Of a DNA stretch of 64,000 nt, positions 1 to 8,592 are shown piece by piece. The stretch is from NCBI GenBank assembly GCA_030041435.1, contig JASHNW010000050.1, forward strand, positions 62,001-126,000, given 5' to 3'. Made by a program: the position numbers and the translations under genes. The notes under the pieces are model-generated. The model was not told the DNA's origin and did no database searches. It worked only from the letters and a program-made list of their open reading frames with translations. Numbering within the stretch: the stretch's first letter is position 1; every line of letters begins with the position of its first letter. This DNA comes from Acidobacteriaceae bacterium (GTDB lineage Bacteria; Acidobacteriota; Terriglobia; Terriglobales; Acidobacteriaceae).

Positions 1-2879
1 TGGGCCTGCAGCGCGTTGTAGGTGGACTGGAAGCCGTTGATGTTCGCGTAGAAATACGGCGGCATGTTCGGCCAGGGCTCGCGCGTGTCGATGGGCTGCA
101 TGTTCGGATCGGCGAGGCAGGCTGCGGAAGCCTGCGAAATATCAACTGTCGAATTGCAGGGATCGCCCGCCAGGCGCGGCGGCGCTGCCGCTCCGATGAT
201 GTCCTGGCTCGGCTGGCGCAGGCCGTGATCGCCCACGTATCCGATATCGATCAGCAGGGACGGCGTCAGGGAATACTCGGTATCGAACATCCACTGCTCG
301 TCGTAAGGGTTGTGATTTTCTGGCCAGTTGGTCTGGTTGTAGGGGAATTCCCAGCCAGGCGTCTCGAACAGCGAATCTGCACTGATGGGTGGCGCCCACA
401 GATTCGCCAGGACCGCCGTGGACTGGGTTTCGGTTCCGGTCGGGGAGGGATAGGTAGCCGCCGTCTCGTTATAGAGGCTATTCTTGTCGAACTGCGTGCC
501 GTCGTAATACCGGTTGTACAGTCCGTAGAAGATGCCGAACCCTCCGCGGACAACCAGCTTCGGCATCGCCTGATAGGAGAATCCCAGGCGCGGGGCGAAG
601 TCCTTGTTGTCGATCGGAACCAGTGTGCTGCTGGCGCCGCATTGCAGGAAGTTCATGTTTGGAGTGCCCTTCGCCGCCTTGATCGACGACAGGATGGATT
701 GAGTGAAGCTGCAGTTCGCCCAGACATACTGCCCGCCATTATTGGGATTGAATGCAAACCCGTCGTTATGGGCGCTGTGGAAGTTGGGTGGCCGCTCCCA
801 GCGCAGGCCGGCGTTCAGCGTCAGGCGATTGCTGGCGCGGTAGTCATCTTCAAAATAGAGGTTCCAGTTATTACCCCAGAGGATGTAGTCGTCGGTTCCG
901 ATCGGCGGCGGCCCGGTTGCCCCGCTGGTATCGCCGAGGACAAAGTCGGCCACCGCATTGCCCTGATACGGTGCGGTTGACGAGTACGCACCGTTGCTGG
1001 CATAGGGCTGGCCGGCCCAGCCGGGCACAAGCGCCGTGAATTCGCCGTTGAAGCCGACCGAGCCCGTGCCGAGATAGTTGTCCAGTTCGAAGAGCTGCAC
1101 GCGGCGGAAGTCGATTCCGTAATTCAACGTGTGCTTGCCGCGCACCATCGTAACTGTGTCGACGCCCTGGTAGATGTTGTCGGCATAGGTCGTAGGCTCG
1201 CCACCCCCGATGCAGTAATAGTTGAACAGGCAAACGTTGGGAAGGTCGAACGTGACTGGGTTCGAAGCCGTGTTGGCGAGTCCAACGTCCGCTGACAGAT
1301 TCGGGCCGTAGGCCGTGGTTACGCCGGTGAGGAAGTGGTCGCGGCTGTAGCCCAGCGTCGCCTGATTCAGCGTATCGGCGCTGAAAGTGTGCGTCCACGT
1401 GCCGCCGAAGAGCTTGGGCCGGGTATATGTGGTGCCGCCCTGGCCGAACGAGATGCTGGTGTTGACCTGCGAAAGGCTGCCCACGTTCGCCGTCAGGAAG
1501 ACGTGGTCGTTTGCTCCAAAATACTGGTCGATGCGCCCCGTTCCGACTCCCTGCTTCTTTGTGTTTGAGGTGTCAACCAGATAGTTGGCGCAGCCGGTGA
1601 GCAGGTGCTGTTCTTCTCCGCAGCTCGGGGTATTCTGAACGGCCCAGTAGGCGGCGATCTTTGCCGCCACCGGGTCAATCGCGGTGATCTTGTTGTTCGG
1701 AAAGGGCTGGCGAATGACCGGCGAGTTGGTTGGGCTCAGCGGCAGGTTCGAGTTGTACGCAGGGTTCGGTACCGTCGTGGCCGGGTTGTAGATCGGGAAC
1801 GGCCAGCCGCTGAAGTCGCCGCTCAGCTCCGCGGCCAATGGCGAGAACACGGGGCCGGGAATCGTGACCCTCCTGTAGAGGCCCTCGTCGTAGCTCCCGA
1901 ACCAGAAGGTCTTGTTCCGCCCATCGTAAACCTTCGGAATCCAGAGCGGCCCGCCCAGAGTCCCTCCAAACTGATTCTGGTGGAACGGCGGGCTCAGCGA
2001 AACGTGGGTTCCATTTGCGGCATTGAGCGCGGCCTGGTACTGGTTGTTCGGCTGCAGCCAGTTGGCTTCGAGCGATTCATACCCAGCGCCGTGCAGCCGG
2101 TTGGTTCCGGACTTGATGTCGACGTTCACCCAGGAGACGCCCGTGCCGTACTCCGCTCCGTACATGCCGCTCATCATCTTGAATTCCCCGATGGCCAGCT
2201 CGTTCGGAATGTTGCTGGGCACCGAAAACTCATAGTCCACGTCGGCGATGCCGTCGATGCTGTAGCTGGTGCTCGCCGCCTGAACGCCGTTCTGGCTCAC
2301 CGAAATGTACTCGTTATTGATGCCGTGGTAGCTCCAGTCCGCTTCATCGCCCCCCAGTTCCACCGTGGTGCCCACGTTGGTGATCATGAGGTTTGTGAAG
2401 TCACGCCCCACAATCGGCAGGCTCTGGATCGTATCGGCCTGCAGAACCTGGCCAATGGTCGTATCTTCGGTGTGCAGCATCTGCGTCGACGCTGACACTT
2501 CCACCGTGGACGATACGCTGCCCACCGTCATTCTGAAATCCTGGCGCAGCGTCTGCTGGACTTCGAGGGTAACGTTGTTGACCGCCACCTGCGAAAACCC
2601 CTTCGCCTCCGCGGTCACCGAGTAGGGCCCCGGGTCCAGACCCGGAAGGGTGTAGTCGCCGTCCGAGTTGGTCACCACAGTGTGGACGATGTTGTCGCTC
2701 AGGTCCGTTACCGTGACTTTCGCACCCGCAATGACGGCGCCGCTGGGGTCGGTCACATGACCGACGATGGTGCCCTGCGCATTCTGTGCCCACATAGCGC
2801 CCGCCGGGACCAACAAAAGTACGCCGAGCAGGATGACGAGAGCGTACCGCACACGAGATAGCTGAATTGGCTGATGCAT
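1..2879 (-). CDS. TonB-dependent-receptor-like outer membrane protein with carboxypeptidase-regulatory N-terminus (3' end outside window)
   Basis: One open frame runs on the minus strand from an ATG at 2879 off the left edge without a stop, so about 959 codons are present and the C-terminus is missing. The N-terminus is a signal peptide (hydrophobic VILLGVLLLVPAGAMWAQ). A carboxypeptidase-regulatory-like beta domain follows (GTIVGHVTDPSGAVIAGA, then DGDYTLPGLDPG). After that comes a plug-like region with SLPIVGRDFTNLM and a long beta-rich barrel full of N, Y, G and F. This is the Oar-like receptor architecture that is highly amplified in Acidobacteriota. Members are assumed to sit in the outer membrane and import, or bind, large substrates such as glycans; the ligand is unknown. 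The gene at 25492 is a paralogue with the same domain order. Family call is firm; substrate is not inferable. Confidence 0.88.
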   Translation of the reverse strand, partial: MHQPIQLSRVRYALVILLGVLLLVPAGAMWAQNAQGTIVGHVTDPSGAVIAGAKVTVTDLSDNIVHTVVTNSDGDYTLPGLDPGPYSVTAEAKGFSQVAVNNVTLEVQQTLRQDFRMTVGSVSSTVEVSASTQMLHTEDTTIGQVLQADTIQSLPIVGRDFTNLMITNVGTTVELGGDEADWSYHGINNEYISVSQNGVQAASTSYSIDGIADVDYEFSVPSNIPNELAIGEFKMMSGMYGAEYGTGVSWVNVDIKSGTNRLHGAGYESLEANWLQPNNQYQAALNAANGTHVSLSPPFHQNQFGGTLGGPLWIPKVYDGRNKTFWFGSYDEGLYRRVTIPGPVFSPLAAELSGDFSGWPFPIYNPATTVPNPAYNSNLPLSPTNSPVIRQPFPNNKITAIDPVAAKIAAYWAVQNTPSCGEEQHLLTGCANYLVDTSNTKKQGVGTGRIDQYFGANDHVFLTANVGSLSQVNTSISFGQGGTTYTRPKLFGGTWTHTFSADTLNQATLGYSRDHFLTGVTTAYGPNLSADVGLANTASNPVTFDLPNVCLFNYYCIGGGEPTTYADNIYQGVDTVTMVRGKHTLNYGIDFRRVQLFELDNYLGTGSVGFNGEFTALVPGWAGQPYASNGAYSSTAPYQGNAVADFVLGDTSGATGPPPIGTDDYILWGNNWNLYFEDDYRASNRLTLNAGLRWERPPNFHSAHNDGFAFNPNNGGQYVWANCSFTQSILSSIKAAKGTPNMNFLQCGASSTLVPIDNKDFAPRLGFSYQAMPKLVVRGGFGIFYGLYNRYYDGTQFDKNSLYNETAATYPSPTGTETQSTAVLANLWAPPISADSLFETPGWEFPYNQTNWPENHNPYDEQWMFDTEYSLTPSLLIDIGYVGDHGLRQPSQDIIGAAAPPRLAGDPCNSTVDISQASAACLADPNMQPIDTREPWPNMPPYFYANINGFQSTYNALQA

Positions 2880-3309
2880 GATGTCGTTTCCTTTCCTGTC
2901 TGCTTCTGGTGGCACTGGTGGAAACTGATGATTGCCTCCGGAGCCGGCGGTGAATTTCGGTGCTCGACGGTCAGGGAGCATTGCGTCACTGAATCGGATC
3001 TTTCTATGGCCTCGCAAGAATTCAGCCAGAGCCGCGGTTCGGTCAGAAAGCTGCGGATCGGTGGAACTCAGGTTGCGAACCACAGTAGCGCAAACTGATC
3101 GAATTGTCCAGAAAAGTGATCAAATAGATCAGTTACCGTTTCAAAGTTGGCGCAATTGGCAGATTTTTCATCAAGTTAGCGGGACACTGGTGTGACGCCA
3201 TGCGCCGGATGAGCGAGCGGATGCCCACCGAGCTGGCTCGCTGCGGGCGTTGCGATGCGGCGAGAATTGCGCTGGTTCAGCCCTGGTTCAGCCCAGGCAG
3301 AATTGCGGT
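2880..3309. other. 430-bp intergenic region upstream of the receptor
   Basis: No convincing gene. It holds the 5' leader of the receptor that starts at 2879 and a perfect inverted repeat at 3117-3131, listed separately. Short open frames here have no family resemblance or ribosome binding site. Confidence 0.5.
3117..3131. promoter_or_regulatory. Inverted repeat TGATC-N5-GATCA, candidate operator
   Basis: A perfect 5-5-5 dyad (TGATC, AAATA, GATCA) lies about 240 bp upstream of the receptor start at 2879. A half-site ACTGATC occurs about 25 bp away at 3094-3100. Position and symmetry fit a transcription-factor site for the receptor gene, but the binding protein is unknown and the distance is long. 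Confidence 0.3.
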
Positions 3310-4275
3310 TCAGCGCCTGCTCTGCCGCGCAGCCCAGAGCGCTCCAGCGGGAGGGTCGGCCGGCGCATCGAGGACGGAGATTTCCGGGTAGCGTTCGCGC
3401 AAGCCGGCGACGAGCGCGTCGCGCACCGGAGCGACTTTTTCGAGGATGCTGCCGGCAACGGCGACGGCAGGGACCGCGAACGGCGGCCCGGACTCGGGGT
3501 CGGATGTCCGATCGTTGGGGCGCACACTCTCAAGAGCCCGAATGTGCTCGATCACCAAACCGGCAAGCATGGCCAGATCGCGGCCGCCCTGTTCCAGCAC
3601 TTCCTGCGCGACCAGGTCGCCTTCTGCCGCCAGCGCGACGACGATGGGGGCCAGCCGCGAGTACTCCGGCGCGGGATTGGCGTTGGCGAACTCGATCAGC
3701 TCCGAAATCGAGCTGAGACTCCAGAAGCCCAGCGCTTCGTCGAGAATGCGGCTCGGCCGCCGCTGGTCGATGGCGAGAAATCCGCGGCGCAGCGACTCGA
3801 TGCCGATGAAATGCCCGGACCCCTGGTCAGCCATTGCCGGGCCCCATCCGCCAGCGGTAACGATCTTACCCGTCGCCGCGCGCCCGGCGACATTCGAGCC
3901 GGTGCCGGCGAGAACGAGTACGCCGCGCCCGCCGAAGAAGGTCGAGTCGAGAGCAATCTCCACATCGCCGACAATCTTCAGCTCCCCGCCCACCTGGCGC
4001 GCGAAGGCCTCACGCAGCCAGTTGACGACGAGCGGAACGGATTCGCCTGCGGTGCCGATGCAGCAGCGCGTAATAGAGGCCGGAGAAACCCCGGTGGCCT
4101 CGGTCAGCTTCTGCAGGCCCTCTCGCAGATTGGCCTCGGCGGTTTCGGCGTCGGCCTTCATGCGCTTGATCGTGCCGGTGCGGACACGCGCCAGCTCGCG
4201 CGCGGCATCACCCAGCGCAAACTCTGCTTTGGTGCCGCCGGCGTCGACGCCGAGGAAATACTCCGTGCCGCTCAT
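3310..4275 (-). CDS. BadF/BadG/BcrA/BcrD-type ATPase, N-acetylglucosamine-kinase-like
   Basis: 321 residues. The ATG at 4275 overlaps the stop of the upstream GH18-like gene in an ATGA (4272-4275), so translation is probably coupled. The N-terminal phosphate-1 loop reads FLGVDAGGTKAEFALGD, and a second glycine-rich element LVLAGTGSNVAG plus WGPAMADQGSGHFIG follow. These are typical of the eukaryotic-type GlcNAc kinase branch of the ASKHA superfamily. Expected role: ATP-dependent phosphorylation of a (amino)sugar in the cytoplasm. The upstream glycosidase and DeoR regulator in the same operon fit an amino-sugar degradation unit. The frame is open further upstream, but a longer start would run into the neighbouring gene. 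Kinase family is firm; GlcNAc specificity is inferred from family and context. Confidence 0.85.
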   Translation of the reverse strand: MSGTEYFLGVDAGGTKAEFALGDAARELARVRTGTIKRMKADAETAEANLREGLQKLTEATGVSPASITRCCIGTAGESVPLVVNWLREAFARQVGGELKIVGDVEIALDSTFFGGRGVLVLAGTGSNVAGRAATGKIVTAGGWGPAMADQGSGHFIGIESLRRGFLAIDQRRPSRILDEALGFWSLSSISELIEFANANPAPEYSRLAPIVVALAAEGDLVAQEVLEQGGRDLAMLAGLVIEHIRALESVRPNDRTSDPESGPPFAVPAVAVAGSILEKVAPVRDALVAGLRERYPEISVLDAPADPPAGALWAARQSRR

Positions 4276-5354
4276 CGCCCTGCGCTGGTCTGGCCGTGCC
4301 GGGGAAGGAAATTCCAGATCGCGGGATCTTCCTCGCCCAGCACCCACGAGCAGAATCCTTCGAGTCCGTTCTGCTGGGCCAGTTGATAGCGGTCCTGGAA
4401 GGTGTGCAGATCGGTGAAGAAGACCCATTCCCGCTCCTGGTCGCGATAGAACCAGAAGAATGCAGAATGATCCTCGGCGTCCCACTGCAGCTTGCCGTCC
4501 CAGTCGTGCGCCAGCTGCATGGCATCCGGATAGCTGATGTAATCCGCGGTCGGGTTCGGCTTTTCGGTGGGAGCCGCATCGGGAATAGTGGCCGGCGTCA
4601 CGATGGGCGCACCCGTATACCAGTGGTAGCCGTAGAGCGGGATGCCCAGCGACAGCTTCTCCTTCGGCACGAACTGGAGCGCATAGTTCATGTTGTCGAG
4701 CGTCCACTGCCACCCGGCGACCGGGCCAGGGGTGGTCCAGCGCGTGTTCTGGTCGTAGGTCATCAGGCAGATCAGGTCTGCAGATTTCGCCAGTGCGGCC
4801 AGATCGTACGCTCCGCGCCAGTCGGTGTAAATCCATTTGGCGAAGCCGTCTGCGCCCGGATAGCCGGGAGCGTTCGGCACTGTCGCGATGCTCAGTTGCA
4901 GCCCCGCCGCGTGCAGCGCGTCGGCTGTGGCCTTTACCAGAGCGGAAAGGTTGTCGCGATCGAGATAGTCGACGTTTTCAAGATCGAACTGGAATCCCGT
5001 GTAGCCATGCAGCTTGCACTCGCGGACAAGCGCCTCGTTCATCCGCGCCTGCGCTTCCGTGCTCGTCGCCAGCTGATGGAAGGCCTTCTTGTTAAACAGG
5101 GCCACGATGGGCATGACCGGGATCTTTTCTTCCTGCGCGCGGCTCAGCACCGCGGGCTCGGGCTCGCCGGTGACGAGGCCGTTCTGATCGACGCTGTACC
5201 AGGTGGGGACGAGAAGATCGATTTGCGAGGAGTGCGCGAAAAAGTCACGGATGGAGTTCGGATTGCTGGTCATGTAGAACAGCGCTACCGGCGGTGTGGC
5301 GGCGAATGCAGCGGGCGCGAGCGCAAACAGCAGGAGGAACAGCAGTCGTTTCAT
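4272..5354 (-). CDS. Glycoside hydrolase family 18-like protein, exported
   Basis: 360 residues with a signal peptide (MKRLLFLLLFALAPAAFA). The central segment GYTGFQFDLENV around residues 118-128 carries the D-x-E signature of GH18 (D124 and E126, E126 as general acid). Fold features such as IPVMPIVALFN before it and LICLMTYDQNT after it match the YaaH/chitinase-like TIM barrel. Expected role is hydrolysis of, or binding to, beta-1,4-linked N-acetylglucosamine polymers in the periplasm or outside the cell. It sits between a DeoR regulator and a sugar kinase, overlapping each by 4 bp (ATGA), so the three genes form one operon. Some GH18-like proteins of this subgroup are not hydrolytic, so activity is inferred. 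Confidence 0.85.
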   Translation of the reverse strand: MKRLLFLLLFALAPAAFAATPPVALFYMTSNPNSIRDFFAHSSQIDLLVPTWYSVDQNGLVTGEPEPAVLSRAQEEKIPVMPIVALFNKKAFHQLATSTEAQARMNEALVRECKLHGYTGFQFDLENVDYLDRDNLSALVKATADALHAAGLQLSIATVPNAPGYPGADGFAKWIYTDWRGAYDLAALAKSADLICLMTYDQNTRWTTPGPVAGWQWTLDNMNYALQFVPKEKLSLGIPLYGYHWYTGAPIVTPATIPDAAPTEKPNPTADYISYPDAMQLAHDWDGKLQWDAEDHSAFFWFYRDQEREWVFFTDLHTFQDRYQLAQQNGLEGFCSWVLGEEDPAIWNFLPRHGQTSAGR

Positions 5355-6136
5355 ACGGCGTACACCTCAATTCCGCTGGCTTTGAATCCCTGGAGCGCAT
5401 CGGCAGCAATTCCGCAGTCGGTCACCAGAATATCGATGTCGCCGGCGGGGCAGATGAGCGCGGGGCTCACCATGCCGATTTTGCTGGAGTCGGCGACGAC
5501 GATCACCTGCTTCGACTGGCGCACCATGGCGCGAAAGACCGCCGCCTCATCCGGCTCGATGGTGGTGGCGCCGCGCAGCACGTCTACTCCGCAGGCGCCG
5601 ATGAAGGCTTTGTCCATGAAGACGCCGCTCAGCATCTCAATGGCCGTGGGACCGGTGAGGGAAAACGCGCCCGCCCAGCGCATGGTGCCCCCGGTGAGCG
5701 TCACGTTGAGCGCGGGCTGATTGCTCAGCTCCATCCCAATGTTGACGGCGTTGGTGATCACGTGAATCGCATTGCGATGGCGGATGCAGCGCGCCACCTG
5801 GGTGGGCGTTGTGCCCGCGGTGAAGCCGACCGTGTCATGCTCGCGGATCAGCTCCGCGGCGGCAACACCGATGCGGCGTTTCTCCTCGGCGAAGCGCGAC
5901 TCGCGCTCGTGAAACGACGAGTCGAAGCGGAAGGCTTCATATTGCATTTGCCCGGCCAGCCGCGCGCCGCCATGCGTGCGGTGGACGAGGTGGCGCTCCT
6001 CCAGCCGTGCCAGATCGCGGCGCACGCTGGGCGCCGAGGTATCCAGAAAACTCACCAGCTCATCGACTGAGGCGCTGCCTCGCTGCAGCAGCACCTGCAG
6101 GATTTTTTTCGCCCTTTGCTCGGTTTTGACTGACAT
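5351..6136 (-). CDS. DeoR/GlpR-family transcriptional regulator
   Basis: 261 residues. The N-terminal winged helix-turn-helix (about residues 8-60: ILQVLLQRGSASVDELVSFL, then SVRRDLARLEE and HRTHGGA) is the DeoR signature. The C-terminal sugar-phosphate sensor domain has the usual GFTAGTTPTQVA and GACGVD motifs. These regulators are normally repressors relieved by a phosphorylated sugar. It is first in the operon and overlaps the GH18-like gene by 4 bp, so it probably controls its own operon with the kinase product as a plausible effector. That wiring is inference. Confidence 0.93.
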   Translation of the reverse strand: MSVKTEQRAKKILQVLLQRGSASVDELVSFLDTSAPSVRRDLARLEERHLVHRTHGGARLAGQMQYEAFRFDSSFHERESRFAEEKRRIGVAAAELIREHDTVGFTAGTTPTQVARCIRHRNAIHVITNAVNIGMELSNQPALNVTLTGGTMRWAGAFSLTGPTAIEMLSGVFMDKAFIGACGVDVLRGATTIEPDEAAVFRAMVRQSKQVIVVADSSKIGMVSPALICPAGDIDILVTDCGIAADALQGFKASGIEVYAV

Positions 6137-6229
6137 GAGAACGCCGAACCATTATCGCGGTTTGGCCGGATTCTGCAAACAGGGCCGGCGCGCAGCAAGG
6201 CAGCCGATGGCTCGAATGGGCCCGCAGGT

Positions 6230-7186
6230 TCAATATCCGAGCCGCTTGTTGACCACGTTTTCGAGCGGCTCACCCTTCGCAAACCGCTCGTACTGGCGCA
6301 GAAAGAACTGCATCGCCTGGTCCACCCAGTCGCGCGTGTGATCCGCCGTATGCGGCGACACCAGCACGTTCTCTATCGCCCACAGAGGATCGCCGGGTGG
6401 CAAAGGCTCCTGCTCGAAGACGTCGAGTCCGGCGCCGCGAATCCTGCCTTCCTGGAGCGCCTGCACCAGCGCCGCCTGATCGACCACGGGGCCGCGGCCC
6501 ACGTTGATGATGACTGCGCTCGGCTTCATCGCCGCAAATTGCGCTGCGCCGACCATGTGCCGCGTCTCCGGAGTCAGCGGCGCGCAGACGACGACGTAGT
6601 CGCAGCGGCCCAGCATCTCCGCCATTTTCTGCGGATGATAGAACTGCTCGACGAGCGGATCCGGCGCATCGGGAAAATGCCGCTTCACAGCAAGCACGTG
6701 CAGGCCCATGGCGCGCAGGCGCTGAGCCACCGCGCGGCCTATATCTCCATAGCCGACGATGCCAGCCGTCTGTCCGGCAATCTCATCCAGATCGAAGGGC
6801 TCCCACTTCTCCGCGCGCTGGTTGCGCCGCATGCGTGGAAAATCCTTTGCAAAATAGAGAACAGCAGCGAGTGCAAATTCGCCCAGCGACTGCGAATACA
6901 CGCCGCTACCGTTCGTTAGCAGGACATCCCTCTCCACCAGTTCCGGAAACAGCAGGCTGTCGAGCCCGGCCCAGCGCGCATGAACCCAGCGCACATGCGG
7001 GCAGGCGAGGAACGCAGCACGCAGCAGATCGCGCGTCCCCGACCAGTGCAGGATGACCGGGACATCCCTGGCCGCGCCGCTGACAGCATCCTGCTGACAC
7101 GCCGGGAAATGCGGCACGCCGCCCAGCATCGCGAGTTGCGGATCGTTCGTGTCGGTCAACACCAGCACCGCCGGCTGCTCGCTCAT
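6230..7186 (-). CDS. D-2-hydroxyacid dehydrogenase (NAD-binding)
   Basis: 318 residues from the ATG at 7186. A longer open frame upstream lacks homology, and the sequence MSEQPAVLVLTD is a natural start. The Rossmann motif is GIVGYGDIGRAVAQRL. The catalytic set of the family is visible: Arg in CAPLTPETRHMVG and INVGRGPVVD, Glu in LDVFEQEPLP, and His in VSPHTADH. It should oxidise or reduce a 2-hydroxy/2-keto acid in the cytoplasm (GhrA/GhrB-like or phosphoglycerate-dehydrogenase-like), but the substrate cannot be read from sequence. It follows the DeoR operon on the same strand after a 93-bp gap and may be independently transcribed. Confidence 0.9.
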   Translation of the reverse strand: MSEQPAVLVLTDTNDPQLAMLGGVPHFPACQQDAVSGAARDVPVILHWSGTRDLLRAAFLACPHVRWVHARWAGLDSLLFPELVERDVLLTNGSGVYSQSLGEFALAAVLYFAKDFPRMRRNQRAEKWEPFDLDEIAGQTAGIVGYGDIGRAVAQRLRAMGLHVLAVKRHFPDAPDPLVEQFYHPQKMAEMLGRCDYVVVCAPLTPETRHMVGAAQFAAMKPSAVIINVGRGPVVDQAALVQALQEGRIRGAGLDVFEQEPLPPGDPLWAIENVLVSPHTADHTRDWVDQAMQFFLRQYERFAKGEPLENVVNKRLGY

Positions 7187-7328
7187 CGGCTCGTCGCTCC
7201 TCTCTGGATTGCGGGCAGCGCCCGCTCCTTCCAGGATATTCCAGGACGCAGGGGAACGGGCCACGCGATGCCGAGGCCGGGCCGAGACCAGCTGCAAGAT
7301 CGGCGGAAGCAGCGACCCGTACGCCGCG

Positions 7329-8411
7329 TCACTCGCCGCTGTAATAGCCGTCGCGCGTCTGCACGAACAGCTTCTTGTCCCTGGGTACTGTCAGATCGAC
7401 GCGATGAAAGCCTTCGGCCGCGGTCGCCGCATCCGGCACGTAGCCCAGGCGATATTGCGAGCGAAGCTCCTCCGCAATCTGCGTGTAGATCGCGGCGAAG
7501 TTTTCTTTGCTGGTGACCTCGAACATGCGCCCGCCCGTTTCGCCGGTCATTTGCTCCAGGACTTTCTTGCCATCCACACGATTTTCGCCACCGCGCCGGC
7601 CGCCGCCCGGATAGCCGCCGCGTCCACCCCATCCGCCGCCATGGCCGCCGTATCCGTGCTGCTCGCCCTTGAAGTAGATGGCATAAATCACGGTCTCGGC
7701 TCGCTGGGCTGCTGCCACGGCGCTGGCCAGCGTTTCGCTGCTGCCGCGATCTTCGCCGTCGGTCAACACCACCAGGGCCTTCCGGCCCTGCTGCTTCTTC
7801 ATCAGATCGTCGGAGGCCAGAAAGACCGCGTCGTACAAGACAGTGCCGCCCATGTGGTGGCCCCCGTGATAGCCGCCATGGCGCCCGTAGCCGCCAGTGC
7901 CGCCCTGATCGTTCTGCGCTTCGTCGGGAGGCGTGGTACCCACCTGATCCATGGCTTCGCGCAGCTTGGGGCGCGAGCTGGTTAGTTCCTGCAGCAGCTC
8001 CGCTTCATGCGCAAACTGGATCAGGAAGGCCTTGTCGGGAACCGTCATCATTTGATCGAGGAACGCCTCGCTGGCGTTCCGTTCGTCCTCGAGCGCGCTG
8101 CGGACCGAGCCGCTCGTGTCCACCAGCAGCCCCAGGGTCAGCGGCAGGTTGTTGTCCTTGTCGAAATACCTGATGGCCTCCGGGTGCCCATCGACGCTCA
8201 GCGCGAAATCGGCTTTGGTCAGGTTCTGTACCATCGCGCCCTTCTTGTCCCGCACAATCACCGGCAGATTCACGAGTTGCGCGTTGACCGTGATGGTCGA
8301 TGCCGGCGGCGGCTGCGGTGCTCCGGCCGGCTGCTGAGCTTCCAGCCGCATCCAGGGCGAGACGACCGCCGTGCACAACGCGACGCAACAGACCGACGCA
8401 CGAAAACCCAT
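7329..8411 (-). CDS. Exported VWA domain protein (VWFA-related Acidobacterial type)
   Basis: 360 residues. It has a signal peptide ending near LEAQQ, then a beta segment (VNLPVIVRDKKGAMVQNLTKADFALSVDG) characteristic of the acidobacterial VWFA-related family. The VWA fold begins at LGLLVDTSGSVRS with an intact MIDAS motif DTSGS at 98-102. Two unusual glycine/histidine-rich insertions interrupt the domain: GGYGRHGGYHGGHHMGG near residue 190 and a YGGHGGGWGGRGG-type stretch near residue 255. Function in this family is unknown; metal-dependent adhesion or protein interaction in the periplasm is assumed. Flanking genes do not suggest a partner. Confidence 0.88.
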   Translation of the reverse strand: MGFRASVCCVALCTAVVSPWMRLEAQQPAGAPQPPPASTITVNAQLVNLPVIVRDKKGAMVQNLTKADFALSVDGHPEAIRYFDKDNNLPLTLGLLVDTSGSVRSALEDERNASEAFLDQMMTVPDKAFLIQFAHEAELLQELTSSRPKLREAMDQVGTTPPDEAQNDQGGTGGYGRHGGYHGGHHMGGTVLYDAVFLASDDLMKKQQGRKALVVLTDGEDRGSSETLASAVAAAQRAETVIYAIYFKGEQHGYGGHGGGWGGRGGYPGGGRRGGENRVDGKKVLEQMTGETGGRMFEVTSKENFAAIYTQIAEELRSQYRLGYVPDAATAAEGFHRVDLTVPRDKKLFVQTRDGYYSGE

Positions 8412-8592
8412 GCCGAATAGACGGCTTTTTGCGGGATGAGTTACAGGACTCCGCCCTCCAGCTGCTCAGAGGCCGGCAGATCGCGCCCCTTCCACCCGGC
8501 ACTGCCTGAAGGTTACGAAGGTCACAGGACGGACGCCATATCCGGCCGCCGCGCGCCGTCAGCGCGTGTACACCAGGGATGAGGGTGAGGCC

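Noticed and set aside
225-980. Plus-strand 251-codon frame near the left edge
   Set aside because: It runs opposite to the real receptor gene (1-2879, minus) and has shadow-like composition.
3250-4386. Plus-strand 378-codon frame over the sugar kinase
   Set aside because: Antisense to the BadF-type kinase, which has clear family motifs.
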